From Luteibacter sp. Sphag1AF (lineage in GTDB: Bacteria > Pseudomonadota > Gammaproteobacteria > Xanthomonadales > Rhodanobacteraceae), in the NCBI RefSeq assembly GCF_014192715.1, contig NZ_JACHYH010000001.1:496001-560000 (forward strand): a stretch of 64,000 nucleotides of DNA, written 5' to 3'. Every line of letters begins with the position of its first letter. The stretch's first letter is position 1. This document shows positions 36,751-46,018 of this stretch, one piece after another. The notes beneath the pieces were generated by a model. The model saw nothing but the letters and a program-made list of their open reading frames with translations, was not told the DNA's origin and did not search any database. The position numbers were made by a program, and so were the translations under genes.

Positions 36751-38763
36751 TCAGCCGATGGCGCGCTTCAGCGCTTCGACCACAGCAACCGTGGTGATGC
36801 CGAAGTGCTGGTACAGCTTGTTGGCCGGGGCCGAAGCACCAAAGGTGGTCATGCCGACCGTCGAGCCATCCAGACCAACGTACTTCGCCCAATAATCGAC
36901 ACTTGCCGCTTCCACCGCGACGCGCGCACGGCACCAGCCCGGCAGCACGCCTTCACGGTATTCCACCGGTTGCGCGTCGAACTCTTCCGTGCACGGCATC
37001 GACACCACGCGAACCGGGATGCCCTGCTGACCGAGCGTCTGCGCGGCTTCCATGGCCAGCTCCACTTCCGAGCCCGTGGCGATGACAATCGCCTTGAACT
37101 TCTCGGACGGCTCGAACAGCACGTAGCCGCCCTTCTCGATATCAGCCAGCTGCTGATCGCTGCGCTGCTGATGCTTGAGGTTCTGACGCGAGAAGATCAG
37201 GCAGGACGGGTTGCCCTTGCGCTCGATGGCCTTCTTCCAGGACACCGCCGATTCCACGGCATCGCACGGACGCCATACGCGATTGTTGGGAATCAGGCGC
37301 AGCGAACCCAGGTGCTCCACCGGCTGATGGGTGGGACCGTCTTCGCCCAGACCAATGGAGTCATGCGTGTAGACGTGAATGGCGTGTGCCGGAATCAACG
37401 CCGACATGCGCACCGCATTGCGCGCGTAATCGGAGAACACCAGGAACGTGGCGTCGTACGGCACGAAACCGCCGTGCAGTGCGATACCGTTGGAGATGGC
37501 CGACATGCCGAACTCACGCACGCCATAGTGAATGTAGTTGGCATCACCCGCACGCACGCCGACACTCTTCGAACCCTTCCAGATGGTGAGGTTCGACGGC
37601 GCCAGATCGGCAGAGCCACCAATCAGTTCCGGCAGGTGCGGACCAAACGCGTCGAGCGTCATCTGCGATGCCTTGCGCGATGCCACTTCCGGACCTTCAA
37701 CCTGAAGCTTGCGCACATAGGCGTTGGCCACGTCGTTCCAGTCAGCCGGCAGTTCGCCTTCGTAACGGCGCTTCAGTTCGGCAGCCAGTTCCGGGAAAGC
37801 CTTCGCGTAAGCATCGAACCTGGCGTTCCACTCAGCTTCGAGCTTCGCACCGGTTTCCTTCGCATTCCACGAGTCATACATGGACTGCGGGATTTCAAAG
37901 GGGCCGTAGTTCCAGCCCAGCGCCACGCGCGCGGCTGCCACTTCGTCCTTGCCCAGCGCGGAGCCATGCGAGGATTCCTTGCCTTCCTTGTTAGGGGAAC
38001 CAAAACCGATGATCGTCTTGCAGATGATCAGCGACGGCTTGTCGTCCTGCGAGGTCGCCTGCGAAAGAGCCTTCTTGATGGCTTCGCCATCGTGGCCATC
38101 CACCGGACGGCCATCGGCGCCCTGCACCACGTTCCAGCCGTACGCCTTGAAGCGCTCGGCAGTGTTGTCGGTGAACCAGTCGTGCACTTCACCGTCGATG
38201 GAAATACCGTTGTCGTCGTACACCACAACCAGCTTGCCCAGCTTCAGCGTGCCGGCGAGCGATGCGGCTTCGTGCGAAATGCCTTCCATCAGGCAACCGT
38301 CACCCACGAATACATAGGTGTGATGACCAACGATCTGGTGACCTTCGCGGTTGAAGCGATCTGCCAGCACGCGCTCGGCGATGGCAAAGCCCACCGCGTT
38401 GGCAAGGCCCTGGCCCAGCGGGCCGGTGGTCGTTTCAACACCCGGCGTGTGGTGATACTCCGGATGGCCAGCCGTCTTCGAGCCAAGCTGACGGAAGTTT
38501 TTCAGCTCCTGAATCGGCAGGTCATATCCGGTCAGATGCAGCAGTGCGTACTGCAGCATCGAGCCGTGACCATTGGAGAGAATGAAGCGATCACGGTTGA
38601 ACCAATGTGGATTGGCCGGATTGTGCTGGAGGAAATCGCCCCACAGGACTTCGGCGATATCCGCCATGCCCATGGGCATCCCGGGATGGCCGGAATTGGC
38701 GGCTTCGACACCATCCATGGCAAGGGCGCGGATCGCATTGGCGCGTTCGCGGCGTGTCGTCAT
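36751..38763 (-). CDS. tkt: Transketolase
   Basis: A 670-residue transketolase. The N-terminal [20 protein letters not shown], the ThDP-binding [18 protein letters not shown] with the following [25 protein letters not shown] and [19 protein letters not shown] are all standard. It moves two-carbon units between ketoses and aldoses in the pentose phosphate pathway. A GGAGAA ribosome site lies seven bases before the ATG. It is divergent from the first outer-membrane barrel gene across ~240 bases. Confidence 0.97.
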   Translation of the reverse strand: MTTRRERANAIRALAMDGVEAANSGHPGMPMGMADIAEVLWGDFLQHNPANPHWFNRDRFILSNGHGSMLQYALLHLTGYDLPIQELKNFRQLGSKTAGHPEYHHTPGVETTTGPLGQGLANAVGFAIAERVLADRFNREGHQIVGHHTYVFVGDGCLMEGISHEAASLAGTLKLGKLVVVYDDNGISIDGEVHDWFTDNTAERFKAYGWNVVQGADGRPVDGHDGEAIKKALSQATSQDDKPSLIICKTIIGFGSPNKEGKESSHGSALGKDEVAAARVALGWNYGPFEIPQSMYDSWNAKETGAKLEAEWNARFDAYAKAFPELAAELKRRYEGELPADWNDVANAYVRKLQVEGPEVASRKASQMTLDAFGPHLPELIGGSADLAPSNLTIWKGSKSVGVRAGDANYIHYGVREFGMSAISNGIALHGGFVPYDATFLVFSDYARNAVRMSALIPAHAIHVYTHDSIGLGEDGPTHQPVEHLGSLRLIPNNRVWRPCDAVESAVSWKKAIERKGNPSCLIFSRQNLKHQQRSDQQLADIEKGGYVLFEPSEKFKAIVIATGSEVELAMEAAQTLGQQGIPVRVVSMPCTEEFDAQPVEYREGVLPGWCRARVAVEAASVDYWAKYVGLDGSTVGMTTFGASAPANKLYQHFGITTVAVVEALKRAIG

Positions 38764-38830
38764 CGGCGTTCTCCAGGTAGTCGGGGGGCGGAAAACGTCA
38801 ATTGTCGCCGATCCCGCAATACTTGTGGTG

Positions 38831-38894
38831 TTAAGCCGTGCTGCGCTGCAACGGTTAACCGCGGCTTAATGTTTAACGGTCACGTAATGAACTC
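38831..38894. repeat. TTAAGCCG inverted repeat and upstream block shared by both OMP genes (copy 1)
   Basis: TTAAGCCG (38831-38838) and CGGCTTAA (38862-38869) form an inverted repeat. The right arm lies in CCGCGGCTTAAT (38859-38870), followed by AATGAACTC (38886-38894). The same 12-mer and an AATG-AACTC pair recur at 39779-39810, before the second barrel gene, which suggests the upstream region was duplicated with the gene. Confidence 0.45.
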
Positions 38895-39005
38895 CTTCAG
38901 GTTCGCCCCCTTCTAATGGTCAGGCGGGTGCATCCATGACACCCGCTCCTTCGGGCATCGCCGAACCCCCGGCGGCACGCAGGCCAATAAGATTTGGAGA
39001 ACCCC

Positions 39006-39734
39006 ATGATCAAGAAAACGCTACTCGCCCTCGGCCTCGGCGCCGCAGGTTTCGTCGCCCTCCCCGCCATGGCTCAGGATTCCACCGCAACTTCGGGTGG
39101 CAATTATCAGCCGGACCAGGCTGTCGGCACCGGCAACTGGACCCTCGGCGCAAGCGTCGGTCGCACCAACGGTAGCGATACCGGCGGCTTCGGCAGCAAC
39201 GCAAGCGGTTTCAACTTCCTGAAGGGCGATCAGGGCCGTCGCACCGGTTACGGCGTGACTGGCGGTTATCGCTGGAAGGTCGGCAACGATCTCGGCCTCG
39301 GTCTCGAAGCCGGTTATGTTGATCTTGGTAACTACCGCGTGAAGAACGTCTTCAACTCCGGCGACGTCAATCAGCGCAGCACCGAAAACGCACTGCGTGG
39401 CTGGACGGTCGGTGTGAACGGCAAGCTCAACCTCGTGCCGCAGTGGTACATCAGCGCACGTGGCGGTTACTTCCGCGCCAACGACAACAACACCAACTAC
39501 AACAACAGCCTTGGCCAGGATCTCGGCCTGTCCAGCGGCGGCCGCCCGAATCGCGGCAGCTGGTACGCCGGCGTGGGTACCGGTTGGGACATCAACCAGC
39601 ATTGGGGTGTAGGCGTGAACTACGACTACTACCACGCCAATGCAGGCAAGGTCGTCAACAACGACGGCACGGTCTCCCCGGACCTGAAGCGCTCGACCGG
39701 TATCGTGTCGATCGCTGGCGAATACCGCTTCTAA
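39006..39734 (+). CDS. Outer membrane beta-barrel protein (OmpA/OmpW-like barrel), paralog 1
   Basis: A 242-residue protein with a signal peptide ending at PAMAQ and an eight-strand-type barrel: alternating segments such as NWTLGASVGRTNG, GYGVTGGYRWKVG, LGLGLEAGYVDLGNY, WYISARGGYF and GVGVNYDYYHA, ending in the sorting signal GEYRF with terminal Phe. The ATG at 39006 follows GGAG by seven bases. It has close sequence likeness to the next gene (shared WYISARGG, SWYAG-G, EYRF), so the two are tandem duplicates. Asn-rich loops (NDNNTNYNN) are probably surface-exposed. The function is unknown; a porin or structural role is typical of small barrels. Confidence 0.85.
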   Translation: MIKKTLLALGLGAAGFVALPAMAQDSTATSGGNYQPDQAVGTGNWTLGASVGRTNGSDTGGFGSNASGFNFLKGDQGRRTGYGVTGGYRWKVGNDLGLGLEAGYVDLGNYRVKNVFNSGDVNQRSTENALRGWTVGVNGKLNLVPQWYISARGGYFRANDNNTNYNNSLGQDLGLSSGGRPNRGSWYAGVGTGWDINQHWGVGVNYDYYHANAGKVVNNDGTVSPDLKRSTGIVSIAGEYRF

Positions 39735-39758
39735 GAAGCATTGGCTCGCGCAAGACCT

Positions 39759-39796
39759 TAAGCCGCGGCGCGCAAGCGCCGCGGCTTAATCGTTTC
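39759..39796 (+). terminator. Terminator of OMP paralog 1
   Basis: A perfect 13-bp stem (TAAGCCGCGGCGC / GCGCCGCGGCTTA) with a GCAA tetraloop, followed by ATCGTTTCTT. Its right arm contains the CCGCGGCTTAAT 12-mer that also occurs upstream of paralog 1. Confidence 0.85.
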
Positions 39797-39936
39797 TTAA
39801 TGCTGAACTCACAAGTATTGAATGCTTCCGACCCGACCACATGTATGGGTCAGCGCTACGAAAAACGCATGCGCAACGTGTGCCGGATCACGCCTTCCCC
39901 AGCGCCGGCCGCGAAAGTCATAACAGGAGAATCTCC

Positions 39937-40533
39937 ATGAAGAAGACACTTATTGCCCTCGCTATCGCCACCGCCGGCCTGGCCGTGGTTCCCGCCGCCT
40001 TCGCGCAGAGCGCTTATGGCAACGGCAGCTGGTTCGTCAACGGCAACGTTGGCCGCACCTCCATCGACAAGGGCCCGTATGACGGCCACGACACCGGTTA
40101 CGGCATCAACGGCGGTTACCGCTGGACGGTGAATCCGTCGGTCGCCCTGGGCGTGGAAGCCGGTTACAACGATCTGGGCAACGTCAACGCCAAGAATCTC
40201 TTCAACGGCGACCGCGTCGTTGATCGCGGCAAGTCGCAGCTGCACGGCTGGACAGCTGGCGTGAATGGCCACTTCAACATTGATCCGAAGTGGTACATCA
40301 GCGCCCGCGGCGGCATCTACAGCTGGAAGGGTCACGGCATGGAGAGCGGCAACGACAATGACTTCGTTCGCCACGGCATCGACAAGACCAGCTGGTACGC
40401 CGGTGCAGGTGTCGGTTACGACTTCAGCAACCGCGTGAGCCTGGGCCTCAACTACGATCATTACGACGCGAAGAAGAACAACGTCGACCTGAGCACCGAC
40501 ATGGTCTCGGTCAGCGCTGAATACCGCTTCTGA
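39937..40533 (+). CDS. Outer membrane beta-barrel protein, paralog 2
   Basis: A 198-residue exported barrel with a signal peptide ending at PAAFAQ and segments WFVNGNVGRTS, GYGINGGYRWTVN, VALGVEAGYNDLGN, KWYISARGGIYSW and RVSLGLNYDHYDA, ending AEYRF. It is about 40 residues shorter than paralog 1, mainly in loops. An AGGAGA ribosome site lies seven bases before the ATG. It has its own upstream region (about 200 bases with a terminator of the first copy) and its own terminator, so the two copies can be regulated separately. Confidence 0.85.
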   Translation: MKKTLIALAIATAGLAVVPAAFAQSAYGNGSWFVNGNVGRTSIDKGPYDGHDTGYGINGGYRWTVNPSVALGVEAGYNDLGNVNAKNLFNGDRVVDRGKSQLHGWTAGVNGHFNIDPKWYISARGGIYSWKGHGMESGNDNDFVRHGIDKTSWYAGAGVGYDFSNRVSLGLNYDHYDAKKNNVDLSTDMVSVSAEYRF

Positions 40534-40554
40534 TCGTTCGCAACATCGTGTGAA

Positions 40555-40583
40555 ACAAAGGGCGCTCCGGCGCCCTTTGTTTC
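40555..40583 (+). terminator. Terminator of OMP paralog 2
   Basis: An 11-bp perfect stem (ACAAAGGGCGC / GCGCCCTTTGT) with loop TCCG, then TTCG; it starts 22 bases after the stop. Confidence 0.85.
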
Positions 40584-40602
40584 GTGCCTTGGAAAAAGCA
40601 AA

Positions 40603-40633
40603 AAAAAGACGCCGTTTTTCCCGGCGTCTTTTT
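40603..40633. terminator. Bidirectional terminator serving fda
   Basis: A 12-bp stem (AAAAAGACGCCG / CGGCGTCTTTTT) with a short T-rich loop, flanked by A-run on the left and T-run on the right. It ends fda on the minus strand and backs up paralog 2 on the plus strand. Confidence 0.9.
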
Positions 40634-40658
40634 CTTCAGCGGCAGAAGCAGAAGGTAA

Positions 40659-41663
40659 TCAACCCTTCCACTGGCCCAGCGCAGCCAGACCATTTTCCTT
40701 CGCACGAGCCGCGACAATCTTCTGCGCCTCGGCGACATTGCCCTTGATGTCCTTCGCCCACAGAGCCAGGGCGGCCTGCTGCATGGCGCGACCGTACGAG
40801 AAGCTCAGCGGCCACGGGTGCGGGCCGATCTTGTTGATCTGGTTGAGGTTGGCCGTGGCCTGCTCATCCTTCTGGCCACCCGACAGGAACACGATGCCCG
40901 GCAGCGTGGCCGGCACGGTGTTCTTCAGCACGAGAACCGTGGCCTCAGCCACTTCCTCAGCGGTGGACTGCTCTTCGGCATGGGTGCCGGCGATGACCAT
41001 GCTGGCTTTCAGAATGGTGCCTTCCAGCATCACGTTCTGCTCGTACAGCGCGTTGAACAGGCTGCGCAGCACGGCCTCGTGCACGTCGTAGCTCACTTCG
41101 ATGCTGTGGTTGCCATCCATGATGACTTCCGGCTCAACCATCGGAACGATGCCGGCTTCCTGGCACAGGGCTGCGTAGCGGGCCAGCGCGTGGGCGTTGG
41201 CTTCGATGGCCGTGGAGCTCGGGTTGTCTTCCGAGATGTTGATCACGGCGCGCCACTTGGCGAACTGAGCGCCCAGCTTCGCGTATTCCTTCAGGCGATC
41301 ACGCAGGCCATCGAGGCCTTCGGTGACCACATCGCCGGGGAAGCCAGCCAGAGCGACGGGGCCCTTGTCGACCTTGATGCCCGGAATGATGCCGTTCTTC
41401 TTCATCACTTCCGTGAAGGGGACGCCGTCCTTCGTGGACTGACGGATGGTTTCATCGAACAGGATGGCGCCGGAAACGTGCTCGGACAGACCCGGGGTCG
41501 TCAGCAACAGTTCGCGGTAAGCGCGGCGGTTTTCCTCGGTGTTCTCGATACCCACGGCCTCGAAGCGCTTGGCGATGGTGGTGGTCGATTCGTCGATGGC
41601 AATGATGCCCTTACCGGGGGCAACCATGGCCTGCGCGATGGTTTCGAGATCTTCGATGCTCAT
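40659..41663 (-). CDS. fda: Fructose-bisphosphate aldolase, class I
   Basis: A 334-residue class I aldolase, the Schiff-base type also found in animals. Visible are the N-terminal APGKGIIAIDES, FDETIRQSTKDG, KWRAVINIS, the Schiff-base lysine K219 in GTILKASMVIAG and LSGGQKDEQATANLN near the C-terminus. It splits fructose-1,6-bisphosphate without a metal. The ATG at 41663 has GGAG just upstream; a longer in-frame extension adds non-homologous residues. It lies 138 bases after the TonB-C-like gene on the same strand and ends at a strong bidirectional terminator. Confidence 0.95.
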   Translation of the reverse strand: MSIEDLETIAQAMVAPGKGIIAIDESTTTIAKRFEAVGIENTEENRRAYRELLLTTPGLSEHVSGAILFDETIRQSTKDGVPFTEVMKKNGIIPGIKVDKGPVALAGFPGDVVTEGLDGLRDRLKEYAKLGAQFAKWRAVINISEDNPSSTAIEANAHALARYAALCQEAGIVPMVEPEVIMDGNHSIEVSYDVHEAVLRSLFNALYEQNVMLEGTILKASMVIAGTHAEEQSTAEEVAEATVLVLKNTVPATLPGIVFLSGGQKDEQATANLNQINKIGPHPWPLSFSYGRAMQQAALALWAKDIKGNVAEAQKIVAARAKENGLAALGQWKG

Positions 41664-41801
41664 GACAACTCCGTGGATCGGGGCGGTGCGTGTACCGCAA
41701 AGGACGGGCTTGCCCCAACGGGAGGGTCGGGGCTCGGAAGAAAGCCGGCGAAGTATAGGGCACAAGGCCGGGGCGCCCACGGGGCGCCGCAGCATGATCC
41801 G

Positions 41802-42248
41802 TTACTGGGCGCTGGTGTAGCCCGGCAGGACGCACTTCTTCAGGATTTCAGCGCGACGGGCCTGGTCTTCAGGCATGTTGAACTCGACCACGTAATACGT
41901 GGCGATCTCGCGGCCGCTGCGGTTGGCGGACGATGGCGCGTAATGGAAGTTCTTCACGGCGCTGACGGCCGGAATGCCGAGGTCGCCTTCGGGAAACACT
42001 TTGGCGGCCACCACGTTGCTGGTCTGGCCGTTGGAGCCGATGTTGTAGGTAACCGCGGCGCAACCGGGCTGGTCGAGGTTCTTGCCCGTGTTGGGCACGT
42101 CGACATCCACGTGGCTGTTGGTCAGCACGAAATACGACGGAACGCGATCCGGAGCCACCTTCATGGCGGAGCCGTACTGGGCGAAAGCGGGTACGGCAGC
42201 AGCGCTGAGCGCCACGACAAGGGAAAGACGGGTGAGTCGGCTGATCAT
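41802..42248 (-). CDS. Exported protein with TonB C-terminal-like domain
   Basis: A 148-residue protein with a signal peptide ending at PAFAQ. The mature part has the pattern of a TonB C-terminal domain: GCAAVTYNIGSNGQTSNVVA, then PAVSAVKNFHYAPS, as in the beta-hairpin and helix of TonB-C. It has no membrane anchor or Pro-rich spacer, so it cannot span the envelope as TonB does. Two Cys (in GCAAV and LKKCVLPG) could pair in the periplasm. It may bind an outer-membrane or periplasmic partner; its role is unknown. A ~138-base gap with a GC-rich hairpin separates it from fda. Confidence 0.6.
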   Translation of the reverse strand: MISRLTRLSLVVALSAAAVPAFAQYGSAMKVAPDRVPSYFVLTNSHVDVDVPNTGKNLDQPGCAAVTYNIGSNGQTSNVVAAKVFPEGDLGIPAVSAVKNFHYAPSSANRSGREIATYYVVEFNMPEDQARRAEILKKCVLPGYTSAQ

Positions 42249-42346
42249 GGCGCCCTCTTGCGTTGAGAAACTCGTGAATGGAGTTTAACGCCGTGAGGGT
42301 GTGAGCGTGTTGCGAAAAGCTGTGCTGGTTTGGCGAAGCCTCAGGC

Positions 42347-42391
42347 AAAAAAGCCACGACGGCGACAGCGAAGTCACCGCCGTGGCTTTTT
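42347..42391 (-). terminator. Terminator of pyk
   Basis: A long stem (AAAAAGCCACGACGGCGAC paired with GTCACCGCCGTGGCTTTTT with two mismatches) and a 6-base loop, about 10 bases past the pyk stop; on the minus strand it ends in a T-run. Confidence 0.85.
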
Positions 42392-42401
42392 GATCAAGCC
42401 G

Positions 42402-43871
42402 TTACAGGTCGCGCAGGCTGTCCGGAATGCCATCGTTGCCGATGACCAGCAGCTTCAGCGTGTTGGTACCACCGCCACGGCCGATGTGGTCGCCGTGGGT
42501 CAGGATCACGCGGTCGCCTTCGGCCAGCTTGCCCAGCTGGAACAGGTGCTGGAGCGCTGCACGTGCGGTGTGCGCCGGGTCCAGGTTGCTCTGCTCGAAG
42601 TCCACCGGCTGCACGTCACGCAACACCAGCATGCGACGACGGGCCACATCCGAGGGCGACAGCGCGTAGATGGGCACGGCGAAGCGGTAACGCGACAGCC
42701 ATTGTGCCGTGGCGCCGGACTCGGTCAGGGCCACGATGGCGCGGACGCCCACCTGGGCGGCCAGCAGCATCGCGGCAAGCGCGATGGCCTGGTCGCTGCG
42801 ATCCAGCTGGTGGATGCCCGGACGCAGGTCGTCGCGCGGCTCGAACTGACGCTCTGCGCCGAGGCAGATGCGGCGCATGGCTGCCACGGCCTTGTCCGGA
42901 TGCGCGCCAGCGGCGCTTTCCTGCGACAGCATCACGGCGTCGGTGCCGTCGATGACCGCGTTGGCCACGTCCAGCACTTCGGCGCGGGTGGGAATCGGCG
43001 CGGTGACCATCGACTGCAGCATCTGCGTGGCCGTGATGACCGAGCGGTTGCGCAGCACGGACTCGCGGATGATCTTCTTCTGCAGGCCCGGAAGCTCGGC
43101 GTCGCCGATTTCCACGCCAAGGTCGCCACGGGCAACCATCACGACGTCGGAGGCGTCGATGATCTCGCCGAGCACGGGGATGGCGTCAGCGCGCTCGATC
43201 TTCGAGACGATGGCTGCGTCGCCGCCGGCTTCGCGAAGAAGGCGGCGTGCTTCGTGCAGGTCTTCCGCGCAACGCACGAACGACACGGCAAGGAAGTCGG
43301 CGCCCATCTCGGCAGCCAGCTTGATGTCGGCGCGATCCTTGTCCGAAAGCGCGGCCACGCTGAGGCCACCGCCCTGGCGGTTGAGGCCCTTGCGGTCGGA
43401 GAGGCGGCCACCAATGGCAACGCGGCAGCGAACTTCCGAACCCACCACTTCGACCACGGTCATGGCAACCAGGCCGTCGTCCAGCAGCAGCACGTCGCCC
43501 GCGACCACGTCGTTGGGCAGGCCGTAGTAGCTGACGCCAATGCGCGACGCATTGCCTGCGGGTGCATCCGGACGGCAGTCCAGCACGAAGCTGTCACCGG
43601 CCATCAGGTCGACGGGGCCACCGGCGAACTTCTCGATGCGGATCTTCGGACCCTGAAGGTCAGCCAGAATGCCGACTTCCCGGCCAACCGCTTCGGCGGC
43701 AGCGCGCACAGCGGCGGCGCGGGCGCGATGGTCGTCCGGCGTGCCGTGCGAAAGGTTGAGGCGGACCACGTCGACGCCCTCCTCCAGGATGCGTTCGAGC
43801 ATGCCCGGAGCATCGGTGGCGGGGCCGAGGGTGGCAACGATCTTGGTGCGGCGTACTTGTATGTCGGTCAT
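42402..43871 (-). CDS. pyk: Pyruvate kinase
   Basis: A 489-residue pyruvate kinase with RRTKIVATLGPATD at the N-terminus, LNLSHGTPDDH, the active-site lysine region AAIVSKIERADAI, MVARGDLGVEIG and VITATQMLQSM. The C-terminal effector domain extends from about residue 350. It makes pyruvate and ATP from PEP. The S1-type nuclease gene lies 74 bases upstream on the same strand. No strong ribosome site precedes the ATG. Confidence 0.96.
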   Translation of the reverse strand: MTDIQVRRTKIVATLGPATDAPGMLERILEEGVDVVRLNLSHGTPDDHRARAAAVRAAAEAVGREVGILADLQGPKIRIEKFAGGPVDLMAGDSFVLDCRPDAPAGNASRIGVSYYGLPNDVVAGDVLLLDDGLVAMTVVEVVGSEVRCRVAIGGRLSDRKGLNRQGGGLSVAALSDKDRADIKLAAEMGADFLAVSFVRCAEDLHEARRLLREAGGDAAIVSKIERADAIPVLGEIIDASDVVMVARGDLGVEIGDAELPGLQKKIIRESVLRNRSVITATQMLQSMVTAPIPTRAEVLDVANAVIDGTDAVMLSQESAAGAHPDKAVAAMRRICLGAERQFEPRDDLRPGIHQLDRSDQAIALAAMLLAAQVGVRAIVALTESGATAQWLSRYRFAVPIYALSPSDVARRRMLVLRDVQPVDFEQSNLDPAHTARAALQHLFQLGKLAEGDRVILTHGDHIGRGGGTNTLKLLVIGNDGIPDSLRDL

Positions 43872-43945
43872 TTCACGAAGTTAACACAGGCTTAGATCGA
43901 GGGAATACGTCGGCATGCTTATGAAATTGCGCGCCGACGCGCCGG

Positions 43946-44773
43946 TCAGTTCTTGAGGGTGCGGTTGAGCAGGTCTGCCAGACGCTTGCCCGCCTCACGC
44001 AGGCGGCGGTCGGCAATGGGCAGCTCGGCCGCCACGTAGGCGTCGTCAATCACGTGACCCTTCGGGTAGACGCCGCCATCGCGGGTGATCCGGCAGGACT
44101 CCTCGGCCCACTGCGCGTAGGGGTTATCCAGCGGAGCGATGGGCGGCGGCAGGGTCACCGGGCCGTCGTCGGCCAGGTTCTGCGCGTACTGCTGCCACTT
44201 GAGGTTGCGGGTGTTGATCATCCCGGAATCCCATACGCGATGCAGGTTGGAGCCCTTTCCGTCCATCTGCACCTGATAGTCGTTGCCGCCCTTGTCGTCG
44301 CGGTAACCGCCGTGCAGCGGCTGGTGGGCGTCGCCCACGAAATGCACCACGAAGTTGAGCGCCTGCGCGCGATCCGTGTCCGACGCCCTGGCGTCTCCGA
44401 GGATCGCGACGTATTTCTCCAGTCCACCCACGACGCAGCGGCCGTCAGCGCAGTCGCGCGGCGGCACGTAAGTGCAGGTGTCATCGGCAAAATTGATGTA
44501 GTGCAGCGGGCCCGTGGCCTTGCCCAGATCACGCGTTTCCGGGTTGTCGCGCAGCTCGTCAGCCCAGCTGGCGATGTCGGACATGGACTGTGCGCCTTCG
44601 GCGTGGAGCAGGCGCTCAACAACGGCGCGGGTCTGCGGAGTGAGCTGGCGGCTGGCCAGATCCGCCACGATGCGGTGGCCATTGGCACCCCAGGCGTGAG
44701 CGGAAGGAGCCACGGCGGTAAGGGCCAGGGCAACAAGAGCGGCCAGCGAGCCGCGCATAACGAAAGAGGTCAT
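43946..44773 (-). CDS. Secreted S1/P1-type nuclease
   Basis: A 275-residue exported zinc-dependent single-strand nuclease. After a signal peptide the mature protein begins WGANGHRIVADLA, where the N-terminal Trp and the following His are zinc ligands in the S1/P1 family. Further ligands are in SDIASWADEL, FVVHFVGDAHQPLHGG and GGNDYQV...NLHRVWDSG. It would degrade single-stranded DNA and RNA outside the cytoplasm to gain phosphate and nucleosides. The start is uncertain: ATG at 44773, 44782 or 44785 all fit, and none has a clear ribosome site. Confidence 0.9.
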   Translation of the reverse strand: MTSFVMRGSLAALVALALTAVAPSAHAWGANGHRIVADLASRQLTPQTRAVVERLLHAEGAQSMSDIASWADELRDNPETRDLGKATGPLHYINFADDTCTYVPPRDCADGRCVVGGLEKYVAILGDARASDTDRAQALNFVVHFVGDAHQPLHGGYRDDKGGNDYQVQMDGKGSNLHRVWDSGMINTRNLKWQQYAQNLADDGPVTLPPPIAPLDNPYAQWAEESCRITRDGGVYPKGHVIDDAYVAAELPIADRRLREAGKRLADLLNRTLKN

Positions 44774-44928
44774 GGATCGCATCATGGGTAGGGACTGTCC
44801 ATCAAGTCTGCCATACGCACCCCACTCTGGGATGACAGATCGCCGCGCCGCAGCAAGCCGGTCATGGGGGCTTTCCGCTAACATGACGGTTTTACCCACC
44901 CGCACCCCTTCAGAAGAGGACGCTGCCC

Positions 44929-45945
44929 ATGACCATCAAGGTCGCCATCAACGGTTACGGACGCATCGGTCGCAACATCCTGCGTTCGCTGTACGAAGCA
45001 GGTCTTAACGGCAAGGACATCCAGATCGTTGCAGTCAACGATCTTGGCGATGCCGAAACCAACGCGCACCTCACCCAGTACGACACGGCGCACGGCCGTT
45101 TCCCGGGTCAGGTTTCTGTCGACGGCGGCGACCTGATCGTCAACGGCGACCGCATCAAGGTGTGCGCCGAGCGCGATCCGTCCAAGCTGCCGTGGGCTGA
45201 CCTCGGTGTGGACGTGGTGCTGGAATCCACCGGCTTCTTCACCTCCAAGGCCAAGGCCGGCGCGCACATCGCCGCTGGTGCGAAGAAGGTCATCATCTCC
45301 GCGCCCGGCGACAAGGACGTGGACGGCACGTTCGTGTTCGGCGTGAACCACGACAAGCTGACCTCGGGTCACCAGGTCATCTCCAACGCATCGTGCACCA
45401 CGAACTGCCTCGCGCCGCTCGCCAAGGTGCTGAACGAGAAGATCGGCATCGTCAACGGCCTGATGACCACCATCCACGCCTACACGAACGACCAGGTGCT
45501 GACGGACGTCTATCACTCCGACCTGCGCCGCGCCCGCAGCGCCACGCACAGCCAGATCCCGACCAAGACCGGCGCTGCCGCCGCGGTTGGCCTCGTGCTG
45601 CCGGAACTCAATGGCAAGCTCGACGGCTTCGCCATGCGCGTGCCGACGATCAACGTGTCTGTCGTCGATCTGGTTTTCACCGCGGCTCGCGCCACGACGA
45701 AGGAAGAAATCGACGCTGCCCTCACCGAAGCCGCCAACGGCGCGATGAAGGGCATCCTGGACGTGAACACGAAGCCGCTGGTCTCCATCGACTTCAACCA
45801 CAACCCGCACTCGTCGATCTACGACTCGACACAGACCCGCGTCATGGGCGGCACGCTGGTGAAGGTTCTGTCCTGGTACGACAACGAGTGGGGTTTCTCC
45901 AACCGCATGCTCGACATCACCAAGGCACTGATGGCCGCGAAGTAA
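44929..45945 (+). CDS. gapA: Glyceraldehyde-3-phosphate dehydrogenase
   Basis: A 338-residue GAPDH with the NAD-binding [19 protein letters not shown] at the N-terminus, catalytic Cys156 in [13 protein letters not shown], and [14 protein letters not shown] near the C-terminus. It oxidises glyceraldehyde-3-P to 1,3-bisphosphoglycerate, the substrate of Pgk. A GAGGA ribosome site lies about nine bases before the ATG. It is divergent from the nuclease gene, with about 155 bases between, and ends at a strong terminator. Confidence 0.97.
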   Translation: MTIKVAINGYGRIGRNILRSLYEAGLNGKDIQIVAVNDLGDAETNAHLTQYDTAHGRFPGQVSVDGGDLIVNGDRIKVCAERDPSKLPWADLGVDVVLESTGFFTSKAKAGAHIAAGAKKVIISAPGDKDVDGTFVFGVNHDKLTSGHQVISNASCTTNCLAPLAKVLNEKIGIVNGLMTTIHAYTNDQVLTDVYHSDLRRARSATHSQIPTKTGAAAAVGLVLPELNGKLDGFAMRVPTINVSVVDLVFTAARATTKEEIDAALTEAANGAMKGILDVNTKPLVSIDFNHNPHSSIYDSTQTRVMGGTLVKVLSWYDNEWGFSNRMLDITKALMAAK

Positions 45946-45964
45946 TTCGCAGCGTCAGGCAGAA

Positions 45965-45994
45965 AAAAAGGTCCGCATTTTTGCGGACCTTTTT
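45965..45994. terminator. Bidirectional terminator between gapA and fahA
   Basis: A 13-bp stem (AAAAAGGTCCGCA / TGCGGACCTTTTT) with a short T loop, A-run on one side and T-run on the other, serving both convergent genes. Confidence 0.92.
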
Positions 45995-46018
45995 CGTTTA
46001 TGCACTTGCCAGGGGCCG

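Noticed and set aside
36730-38916. A 728-codon plus-strand open frame opposite tkt
   Set aside because: It is the antisense shadow of a well-supported transketolase; its Arg/His/Val-rich composition is typical of such shadows.
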